DNA from: Phyto melanocephala
Taxonomy: Eukaryota > Arthropoda > Insecta > Diptera > Rhinophoridae
Length of the DNA: 64,000 bases
Assembly: GCA_941918925.1 (NCBI GenBank)
Contig: OW799236.1
Span: 82,734,213 to 82,798,212, forward strand
Direction of reading: 5' to 3'
Below, piece by piece: positions 54,825 through 64,000 of the stretch. The notes under the pieces were generated by a model, which saw nothing but the letters and a program-made list of their open reading frames with translations, ran no database searches and was not told where the DNA came from. Both the position numbers and the translations under genes were made by a program. How positions within the stretch are numbered: position 1 is the first letter of the stretch; every line of letters starts with the position of its first letter.

Positions 54825-55132
54825 CTTCTACCTTCTTTTTTTGTAGCCCTAAAAGACTAATAATTATTAATTATTGAATTTAATTTGTTGCCCCTATTGA
54901 ATTTACAAAGGAATTTGTTCTATGTTTATTTTTATTTCTTCTTCTAATGAATAATTAAAATACGTTATTTAATTTTAAAAATAAAACCATTAATGAAAAT
55001 GAATTGTAAAAAAATTATTAACTATTTATCAGTATCTTTAACATTTAATTGTATCTCAAATTACTATCTAAGTCTATAGAAAATTAGAATTAGTTCATCT
55101 TATGTTGCAACATAGTTGCAAGGTGGGCTGTA
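54825..55132 (+). other. AT-rich 3' region of the BEL/Pao element
   Basis: No ORF. It ends in GTTGCAAGGTGGGCTGTA just before the 3' LTR, the probable purine-rich priming tract, though it is weak. Confidence 0.45.
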
Positions 55133-55579
55133 TGTTTGCGTCTTTCCGGTGTCAACACGTTCGTAGTTAAAGTTGCTCGTGTGGATGGTCGATTTACGGT
55201 TGCTCTATATGGCAATACCGTTTCTGTAGTGCGGTGAGTCGGCGCTATGAGAACGCCGTTGAGAAGTCAACCGACTCAGTTTTTACATTCTTCGTAAAAC
55301 ATTCGTGAGAAACAGACGCCAACAACTTTATTTTAGTGTGTAAAACAAATAAAGAAATTGAAATTATAAAATAAAATAAAGGAAAAGAAAAAAAATCTAA
55401 ATATAAATTTAAATAGAAGAAAAAGAACGTGTTTTATTGAAAAGGAAAAAAGGTGCAAACTAAGAGAGAAGATAAAGGAAAAAATACAAGAAGAGAACCA
55501 CAACCACCAAAAAGACGATCTACCCCAATTATTCCACCGTAGCTCCAACAGCCAAAGGGACACTTCAACCAGGTAAACA
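55133..55579 (+). repeat. 3' LTR of the BEL/Pao element
   Basis: 447 bp, matches the 5' LTR base for base apart from one visible difference near its start. Followed by CAGAC, the right copy of the target duplication. Confidence 0.95.
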
Positions 55580-55584
55580 CAGAC

Positions 55585-57671
55585 TATTACGAGAATACAG
55601 ACGTTTGTGTATTTTATTACTTGAATTAATTGATTTCTTTTCGTCACATCTATGAACAGTGTCGAATAAAATAAATACATATTGAATGTCACAAGAAAAA
55701 AGGCTTTAAGTCGTAGTTTTTATTACATCGAGTTTTTCAGAGATTCCAACACATTTCGAACAAATGCACTTCGGCACAGAAATCAAAAGCAATAGTATCA
55801 AAACTAAGAGTTTCACAAGCAATTTTACAAAATAAATTATATTAGAAAAGCCCATGTACTTGTGACAAATGTAATGAAAAAATTAAATAATATGAAATGA
55901 GGATTCATCAATAAAGTGAAAAAAAATTTTTTTATTATTTTTTTTTTAATTATATAATTATATAAGGAATCTATACATATCCAACAAAAGTTGTCAACGG
56001 AAGGTGAAAATTCCTTTATTCTATAACTATGATATTTTAAAAATCTTGTGAGAATCTTAAAGCACTACTAAAAGCACAGCAAAGACAAAGGTAATTTAGC
56101 TTCGTATTCCCAGCAAAAAAAAATTGTACTGGTTCAAAGTGAAACACATTTTTCATGGCCTTAAAATCAATAGTGCAAGAAAAAAAAGTTTTTTCACTTA
56201 AAACTGCAAAAGCGTCGCATGTTCTTTTTGTTTTATCAGTGACGTGTCTATCTCGTTTTTTCATAAAATCTTTATCTTTTTACAACAATGCAACAAATTT
56301 GAACGCCCTTGAATCTTTATTTTTTTATTATTTCAAATAACAAAAATTGCTCAGTAAACAAAATCATATTGCACACCTACTTTTGTTATTGACTGTTTTC
56401 TCTCCAATAATGCATATATTTTATGTCCTCATACACAAAACCTCTAACAGCAGCACAAAAAAATGAAAAAACTAAATTGTTGAAAATATTTGTTCAACAG
56501 TAAAGCTCTTATAGACTAAAGCCAATCATTTAACCAACTTATTACCAATGCATCAAATATACGCACACACAAACTCAGGCAAATGAGAAAAAGTGATTGA
56601 GGGAATAAATTGCAAAGTTTAAAAGCTTCATCGTACCACTTTAATTTTGTCAATAATTGGTTGGTAGTATAAAAGAACTTGAAATATTGCAGTAGCTTCC
56701 ACTGCGAATGTATAAATGTATAGAAGTGTGTACAATATCCATATATACATAACAGAGATCGGAATATTCATAGATTTTCTCAAATTACTTATATTTTAAT
56801 TTTTTTTTTATTCTGTTCATACAAACATACTATTCAACAAAATCAGTCAAAATTATTTACTTTATATCTTGTCGTCTAAGTAAAATTGGTGCACATCGTC
56901 GAATTTTGTGGAAAAAATAGCATATAAAAATGTAATAGTCCGTCATTTTCCTCTCTCATTATACTGTAGTAAATAAAGGTGTTGTCTGTCATCCTCAATT
57001 GCACACTACGTGTTATTTTTTATTGCGTTGATTTTTTTTAGAAAACAATATATCAAAATATTTCACAAAATTAAATTACAGAAACAAAAGTGTATGAGTT
57101 CAAACCTTCATTTAAATTTAAAAAAATAAATATGTTTAAGTGTATTTTAATAATATGAAATTTTGTTTACATAAACAGATCCAGTCTCTGATACATATGT
57201 ATGTGTGCATATATATTTACGTAGAGTGTAAATGAGAAAACCAAGAGTGCAAATGAAAAATGCTTCATTTAACACTTGTACTTCTTCAATCAACTCAATA
57301 AAAACGGTCAACCATTGAATGGAATTTTTATTCATCATGTTTAAATTTAATCAAAAATCATGGCTTTTCTCTACTAGTTGTTGCAGGTAGACAGAAAATA
57401 AAATATATTCAATCATTCGATATATATTTTCGATCACTTGTTAGCACAATTTAAATAAATTAAACTAAATGGTTTTATATAAAAATTATTTGTTAAGGTT
57501 TATTTATGTAAATATAACGGGTGCTTCTAATAGAGCTGTGGAATATTAAATTGTAATAATATTTTTTGTAAAGTCGCCATTCACATTTGTCTCTTATAAA
57601 CCAACCATTATTCATATTTACGACTCGTAAAATGGTGAGTAGGATTTAGCTCTTGAGTCAGTTTAACCTTG
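55585..57671. other. Intergenic, nothing recognised
   Basis: AT-rich DNA with several short frames (56037-56264, 56155-56340, 57147-57338) lacking any recognised domain. Confidence 0.35.
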
Positions 57672-58455
57672 CACAGAAAAAAATATTCCGTAAATTTTTT
57701 TAATTAATTGAATTTTTGACTTGTTTTTAAATTCTAGTTAAAATTTTATTTAATTTAATTAATTTTTTTAATTGATATAAAATGTTTTAAAAAAACATAG
57801 AGATTTCTGTCAGTTGAAAAAAAAATTTATTTTAAATGACATTTTTTGAAATTTTGCTAAAATTTAATATAATATAATATATCGAAGGAGCAGAATAATA
57901 AAAAATAGTGGACAATCTACAAGAGATAGTTCTGGTAGGTGGGTAGGTGCAAATATATAATAAATATATCTTGTTTTAAATATAATAAATTGTTTCAGTT
58001 TCATTATAGATGTGTCCAAAGCCAATATTTGTTGTATTCTGGTATATTGCTCAAGATTCTTATTTTAATAGGTAAGTCAGTAGAAGTCTACACTCTGATC
58101 AAGCTTTTTTACCAGTAAATATTCCATTATGTCTAGGTTATTGATGCTACCAATTATTTTTTTGAATTTCAACTAATCGAGCGATGTAAACGTGGACTAA
58201 ACTTCCCTATTACATGTTACATAGTGAACGTTAAACAATTTAATTGTCTATTCCACAGATGACGGAGAATTGTTAATCAAATACGTGCGATTTGATTTGG
58301 CTAAAATTTCTCTTGTGGGGTTTTTAATGTCGTAGGTCTATGGAAATACGCTTCAATCGACGAATGAATTTAAAAACAATCCGGCGCTTGACCTGGCATA
58401 TTATGTGTACTTGTTTAACCCTACATCTTATATTAAATTATTAGTATATAAGTAA

Positions 58456-60978
58456 CTAGCATTTAACCCGCTACTTCGTTAGCGCAGTTCTTACTATTTA
58501 TTGAATAAAATACCAAAAGTATCATAAAAATCAAAAAAGTACTTTTTTGGTTGCCCATGACATTTTCAGTCTCACCTTGTATCAATAGTCACTAATTTCA
58601 AAATTCTAGTTTCACAAACGTTGAAAATACAAAAAGTACCATAAAAATTCAAAAAAGTACCTTTTTGGTCACACATAACATTTTTTGTCTTACATGGAAT
58701 CAATAGTCCTTGATTGTATAATCCTATATTTATAAAGGTTGCAAATACAAAAAGTACCATACAAATACAAAAAAGTACCTTTTTGGTCGCCCATAACATT
58801 TTTAGTCTCACCTGGAATCAATAGTCCTTGACTGTACAATCCTACCTTCATAAACGTAGAAAATACCAAAAGTACCACAAAAATTCAAAAAGGTACCTTT
58901 TTGGTCACACATAACATTTTTTGTCTTACATGGAATCAATAGTCCTTGATTGTATAATCCTATATTTATAAAGGTTGCAAATACAAAAAGTACCATACAA
59001 ATACAAAAAAGTACCTTTTTGGTCGCCCATAACATTTTTAGTCTCACCTTGTATCGATTGTCACTAATTTTAAAATTCTAGCTTCGCAAACGTTGAAAAT
59101 ACAAAAAGTACCATAAATATTCAAAAAAGTACCTTTTTGGTCGCCCATAACATTTTAAGTCTCACCTAGAATCAATAGTCCTTGATTGTGCAATCCTACC
59201 TTCATAAACGTTGAAAATACAAAAGGTACCACAAAAATTCAAAAAAGTACCTTTTTGGTCGCCCATAACATTTTTAGTCTCACCTTGTATCAATTGTCAC
59301 TAATTTCAAAATTCTAGCTTCGCAAACGTTGAAAATACAAAAGTACCATAAATATTCAAAAAAGTACCTTTTTGGTCGCCCATAACATTTTTAGTCTCAC
59401 CTGGAATCAATAGTCCTTGATTGTATAATCCTATATTTATAAAGGTTGCAAATACAAAAAGTACCATACAAATACAAAAAAGTACCTTTTTGGTCGCCCA
59501 TAACATTTTTAGTCTCACCTTGTATCGATTGTCACTAATTTTAAAATTCTAGCTTCGCAAACGTTGAAAATACAAAAAGTACCATAAATATTCAAAAAAG
59601 TACCTTTTTGGTCGCCCATAACATTTTTAGTCTCACCTGGAATCAATAGTCCTTGACTGTACAATACTACCTTCATAAACGTAGAAAATACCAAAAGTAC
59701 TACAAAAATTCAAAAAGGTACCTTTTTGGTCGCCCATAACATTTTTAGTCTCACCTGGAATCAATAGTCCTTGATTGTACAATCCTACCTTCATAAACGT
59801 AGAAAATACCAATAGTACCACAAAAATTCAAAAAAGTACCTTATTTGGTCGACCATAACATTTTCGGTCTCACCTTGTATCAATAGCCACTTATTTTAAA
59901 ATTCTAGCTTCGCAAACGTAGAATATATAAAAAGTACCACAAAAATTCAAAAAAGTACCTTTTTGGTCACCCATAACATTTTTAGTCTCACCTGGAATCA
60001 ATAGTATTTAATTTTATAATTCTACCTTTATTAACGTAGAAAATACAAAAAGTACCATAGAAAAGCGAAAAAGTACATTTTTGGTCCAAGTTCCAAAATC
60101 CAAGTTTAAAATGTTCAAATATCTATGTAACAAAATATTTTAATAGACATGATTTAAAGTCAGTAAATCTACTCTTTTTTGCATAAAAGTAATTATGTTC
60201 TAAAAAGTACCAAACTCTTCCCGATTTTTCCCTTTTCTACCCTGCTATGAATGTGTTTCAATTTTTACTAAATTACATAATTTTTTATGTCTAGTGAAAT
60301 CCCAATTAAAAATTTTGTGAAAATTGGCCGTCTAATTAGGAATTACATACATTTTCCGGAATTTTCCCCTTTTTGGTACCTTTTTTGTCCCCCGAAAAGT
60401 TTCCAAAAATTTCACCTAAATAGTTGTCCATATTCTATTAGGAAATATTAATTGTCAATTGTTCTTTTAAAAAAAGTACCAAAAATAGGGACAATTTTTA
60501 CCCCTTATACATGCGAATTTAAAAAAAGTGCCGAATTCCTATTAATATTTTTTCGCGGATTACTTAATACAGTTTAAATTTTTTTTCTAGCTTTATGCGT
60601 TTGGAAGTTACATAGGGTACCAAAAAAGTACCAAATTATAGTTTTTACCCGTTTTTTTCCCTTAGGGGTTGAAAATTCCAAAAAACGCCAGACACCTGTC
60701 AGCTTATTTTTTGTGCAAATTAAAATACTTTTTCAATTTAATTTGTATCATTTTTAGTTTAGCAGATATAAGATTACCGATTTTACCCGTTTTTACCCTT
60801 TTTTACCCCCTTAAAGTACGAATTTCCAAAAATCCCTTCTTAGTGGAGCTATACATCGAAAGAGGAACCGATTGTCCAAATTTCATGTCTCTAGCTCTTA
60901 GCGTTTGGGCTGTGCGATGATGAATCAGTCAGTCAGTCAGTCAGTCAGTCAGTCACGTTACTCTTTTATATATATAGA
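58456..60978 (-). mobile_element. Helitron B (2.5 kb, tandem-repeat-filled)
   Basis: On the minus strand it starts TCTATATATATAAAAGAGTA next to a CAGT microsatellite (60931-60956) and ends GTAGCGGGTTAAATGCTAG followed by T, with a small hairpin GCTA-ACGAAG-TAGC just before the end. Its 5' TC directly abuts the CTAG end of Helitron A, with no base between. The interior is mostly the 118-bp array and then pyrimidine-rich TTTTTACCC words at 60170-60850. No helicase. Confidence 0.85.
58561..60060. repeat. About twelve tandem units of 118-119 bp in Helitron B
   Basis: Each unit holds AAAAAGTACCTTTTTGGTCG, CCATAACATTTTTAGTCTCACC and GGAATCAATAGTCCTTGA-type words. Unit starts fall near 58561, 58679, 58798 and so on. 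Two alternating unit types (…CCTGGAATCAATAG… and …CCTTGTATCGATTG…) suggest a higher-order two-unit repeat. The minus frames of 62-79 codons here are repeat products. Confidence 0.9.
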
Positions 60979-61802
60979 CTAGCCAAACCCGGCGCGCGTT
61001 GCTACGCCCCTTAATGAATCGAAATGCATTCTGAATTTTAATTGAATATCAAGTGCAAAAACCTAAAAATTATAATTTTTTTATGGGCGTGGCCCTTCCC
61101 ACTATTCTAATCACGAAATTGTAAAGTCATAACAGCTCAATATGTGTGCAAAGTTTCAGAAGAATCGGACCAGTGCAAGTACTTCAAAATTATAATTGTT
61201 TTTATGGGCGTGGCCCTGCCCACTTTTATAATCACGAAATTGTAAAGTCATAACAGCTCAATATGTGTGCAAAGTTTCAGAATAATCAATCCAGTGCAAG
61301 TACCTCAAAATGATACATTTTTTTTATGGGCGTGGCACTGCCCACTTTTCTAATCACGAAATTATTTAGTAATGACAGCTCAATATGTGTGCAAGGTTTC
61401 AGACAAATCGGTCCAGTGCAAGAACCTCAAAATTAGAACTTTTTTTTATGGGCGTGACCTCGCCTACTTTTTTAATCACGAAATTATAAAGTCATGACAG
61501 CTTAATATGTGTGCAAAGTTTCAGAAAAATCGGTCCAGTGCAAGTACCTCAAAATTAAAACTTTTTTAGGGGCGTGGCCCCGCCCACTTTTCTTATCAAG
61601 AAATAATTTAGTCATGACAGCTCGATATGTGTGCAAAGTTTCAGAAAAATCGGTCAAGTGCAAGTAGCTAAAACTGATAACTAATTTTTTATGGGCGTGG
61701 CCCCGCCCACTTTTTTTCACCCATAAACACTCCCTGGTATGTGTACAACAACTTACCAAAGTTTGAGCCCGATCGGTTTTACAGTTTCGGAGTCTATAGC
61801 TA

Positions 61803-61833
<31 letters not shown>

Positions 61834-61853
61834 TTCACTTTTATATATATAGA
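60979..61853 (-). mobile_element. Helitron A, close relative of the copy at 27888-28754
   Basis: On the minus strand it starts TCTATATATATAAAAGTGAA after an A, carries an (AC/GT)n run (61802-61828), six tandem units with GGGCGTGGCC blocks and ends CGCGCGCCGGGTTTGGCTAG. Same arrangement and termini as the Helitron in the piggyBac relic. The 108-codon minus frame over it is a repeat product. Confidence 0.88.
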
Positions 61854-62225
61854 TGAAATGTAATTAAAATTTATGTTAAGAAAAAATATTAAAAAAATGA
61901 ATTTTTTCTTTTTGGGTAATTTTATTAAAAATAGTTTTAATAATATAAATTATTGATACAATAAATTCTTTATTTATATACTTAAATCGCAAATTCCAAT
62001 TATAGACATGATTCAATTAATTAAAATCATTTTTAAAAATTAAGAAAATTTTAATTAATTTTTTAATACTGTTTCAATTGATATTTTTCGCAATATTTTT
62101 TCAATTACAACTATTAATTTTTATTTAATTAATAGTATCATTTTGATGATTGGAGCAATATTAAACATTTTTTTAATTAATAGTATAAATTTCGTAATTG
62201 AAATTCATATTTATTTTTTTCTGTG

Positions 62226-63229
62226 TGTAAGAGTGTAAATTCAAATCTTTTTTCGAAGTTCGCAGCAATAATGTTTGCGAGATTTTCAAAGAGTTAGTTG
62301 AACTCGCAAATTTCTCTTATTTGTTTTTATTTGTACATCAACATCAACGCAGATGATAATTTAAACGTAAGAGTTAAAATGTATAAAATAAAATAAAATT
62401 TTGTGTCTAAGCACAAAAGAGAGTTTAAATGAGAATTCAAGAAAATTTGCAAACTAAAGTTTGTGTATCTGAGAGCTGCATGAATATCTTCTTTAAAAAT
62501 AGTTGATTCATCTCTTTTTAACAGTTATTATACAAACAAAAAATTTTAGATTTTTTTTGCAAGACCCCCATTAGTTTTATATTCAAAAAACGAAAATTCT
62601 ATTTAGCATCTAAGTATCTTAAATTTAAGCCTTTTAGGCATGTAAAAGGAAAAGTTACTTCGGTATATATTTAAAGGTAGGTTAAAACACTTTTAAATGG
62701 ACCAACAGATGCTTTATGATTTTAAAAAAAAATCGCAAAATATCCCACATACCACATACTTTTAATGGAGTGTTTTGTTTTCCTTTATATAATTAAGTAT
62801 TCAAGTATGCAACCTGAGTACTAATTTATAATTCAAATAAGCTGAAGTCCTTGTTGTTAAAGATATAACTTTTTTATAGAACTTTTTTTGATGTTTTTGT
62901 TTCCAATACTTAATAAAAAAGGTTCTACATCTTAAATTTAAAAGTTTCGTATTTTTCCTAAGAACTATTGTGTTTTGTTTGATTGCATTGTTTTGTAATT
63001 TTTCAAAAGATTATTTTTATAAAACAATTTGCCTAAAGTCACAATCATTGTTTGTTTAGACAATGCAGAAAAAAAATAACATTTAAGCTAAGTACCAAAA
63101 GAAAATTTTCTCTTTTTCGTTGCAATGCAGTTTTATAACGCAAACTGTTAGAAATTTACGTGGAAAATTTTCGAGAAGAGATCGTTCTTCAGTTTAGTTT
63201 TTATATCAATTTGTAATGACAGTTCATGA
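62226..63229. other. Intergenic, nothing recognised
   Basis: AT-rich spacer; no supportable feature. Confidence 0.35.
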
Positions 63230-64000
63230 AAATGGGTCGTTATTGGATAAAGCAACCCGTGTAAGTTCAATTAAAAACATTGCTGTTGTAGCTTAACTCC
63301 ATCATTTAACTTGTTATCGTTTTTAGAAACTGAACATTTCTCGTCTTCTTTGAGAAGAATTTTGCATAAATATCTCTGTATGAAGGCTTTTAAAGTTCAG
63401 TCAATATAACATTGAAGCCTCATAATCATTCGATACGTTTTCACTTCTCCCAATGGGCTGAAAATTGTTTGGCAGGAGATGAAGATTTCTACCGAAAAAT
63501 CGTGAAAATGTTGGCTATTTCAGTAAGCAAAATTGCTGAGTATGGGGTTCAGAAAACCTACACTTAATGCGCCCACTACGAGTCACTGTTTGGCGAAGAT
63601 TGGCGATATTATTGGTACATTTTTCTTCTAAAATGGAGGAGGAGCCCCCTTACCGTCAACGGTGAGCGTCACTGTGCCATACTTAACGAGTTTTTGTTTC
63701 CTAAAATACGAACGATATTTGGTTTAAACACGATGAGGTCTTATGTCACTCAGTCAACGTAATCATCGATATTTTACGTACTGTTTTTGAAAATCAAATA
63801 ATCAGCCGAAATTGTGCTGTCAATTGACAGTATCGGAGTTATAATTAAAGCTTTTTGGATTATTTTCTGTAGGGAGCTATTAAGGTTAAGTGTTACGCAA
63901 ACCATACAGAGACTTTTAATGCGTTAATACATGAAATCAAAGTTGCAGTTCAAGAGATTCGAGCTGAAACAATCGAAAATGCACAGAAACATTGGATTGA
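63230..64000 (+). pseudogene. Tc1/mariner transposase relic running off the window
   Basis: Broken frames, in order: SRLL-EEFCINISV region paralleling the S-L-R-R-I-L-H block (63340-63385), MKAFKVQS, HSIRFHFSQWAENCLAGDED with FYRKIVKM (63430-63510), SKIAEYGVQK, VTVWRRLAI-like and PLTVNGERHCAILNEFLF (63650-63700), then NRSFWIIFCRELLRL-type and EIKVAVQEIRAETIEN-AQKHWI (63930-64000). This is the order of the family transposase, from the linker after the HTH to the C-terminal helix, but with stops and a lost catalytic D-G-A-T-C-H block. More diverged than the other mariner copies here. Confidence 0.65.

Larger units (their letters stand above)
48033..55579 (+). mobile_element. Complete BEL/Pao LTR retrotransposon
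   Basis: 7547-bp element with 447-bp LTRs, flanked by the 5-bp target duplication CAGAC (48028-48032 and 55580-55584). Order: 5' LTR, primer site, untranslated leader, Gag-Pol ORF (48860-54055), splice acceptor, second ORF (54120-54824), AT-rich 3' region, short purine-rich stretch before the 3' LTR. By eye the LTRs differ at one base (CTATCC against CTTTCC near their start), so insertion is very recent and the element may be active. Confidence 0.95.
57672..62225. mobile_element. AT-rich TIR element with CACAGAAAAAAATA ends, hosting two Helitrons
   Basis: CACAGAAAAAAATA at 57672 is matched inverted at the right (TATTTTTTTCTGTG, ending 62225, with one extra base). Inside both ends TTAATTAA-rich blocks are alike (57700-57800 and 62000-62200). 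The Helitron pair 58456-61853 is inserted in it. Short ends make this call moderate. Confidence 0.45.

Noticed and set aside
58572..59821. Series of similar minus-strand ORFs of 62-79 codons
   Set aside because: Products of the 118-bp tandem array in Helitron B, not a gene family.
58561..60060. Regular repeats resembling a CRISPR array
   Set aside because: Units are contiguous 118-bp copies without unique spacers, inside a eukaryotic Helitron.
61502..61828. 108-codon ORF starting with a Cys-Val repeat
   Set aside because: Translation of an (AC)n microsatellite and Helitron tandem units.

Overview
The window looks like nuclear DNA of a brachyceran (probably calyptrate) fly. It is very AT-rich, has spliced genes and TATA promoters, carries a pair of midgut-type pepsin/cathepsin D-like proteases of the kind expanded in higher Diptera, and is packed with fly transposons: DINE-1/INE-1-like repeats, Tc1/mariner, piggyBac, Helitron, BEL/Pao and LINE relics. 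The lineage is an inference from content; no marker gene fixes the species.

Layout. 1-2.5 kb: an edge tandem repeat, then a small four-exon gene on the minus strand (SAM-like N-terminus) whose first intron holds a foldback element. 2.7-15.4 kb: two 375-residue aspartic protease genes in the same orientation (minus), 17 residues apart, with copied promoters (TATA and GATA motifs); between them lie a LINE relic, a BEL/Pao scrap, a mariner with very long inverted ends, an ACCGG-rich tract and a 422-bp MITE. 16.4-24 kb: three DINE-1-like elements, one carrying a nested, internally deleted mariner, plus a MITE holding a long palindrome with a hammerhead-ribozyme-like core. 26.1-29.1 kb: a 3-kb piggyBac relic flanked by CTAG, with a Helitron inserted in it. 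30-47.3 kb: no confident gene; a TIR element with GACATGTCTG-type repeats, LINE and mariner relics, tRNA-like SINE fragments, a second long DINE-1-like element with a nested TIR element, and one possible terminal exon near 36.7 kb. 48.0-55.6 kb: a complete, very young BEL/Pao retrotransposon (447-bp LTRs nearly identical, 5-bp target duplication CAGAC) with an intact 1731-residue Gag-Pol and a second downstream ORF. 57.7-62.2 kb: two Helitrons joined head to tail inside an AT-rich TIR element. 63.2-64 kb: another mariner relic running off the window.

Function. Host coding content is small: two digestive-type protease paralogues, the SAM-like gene and perhaps one further exon. The rest is a layered transposon landscape with at least five clear nestings. 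The most notable item is the second ORF of the BEL/Pao element: it encodes a retroviral-type zinc-knuckle block plus a protease-like block, lies where an env gene would lie, and is preceded by a good splice acceptor matching a donor at the end of the 5' LTR.
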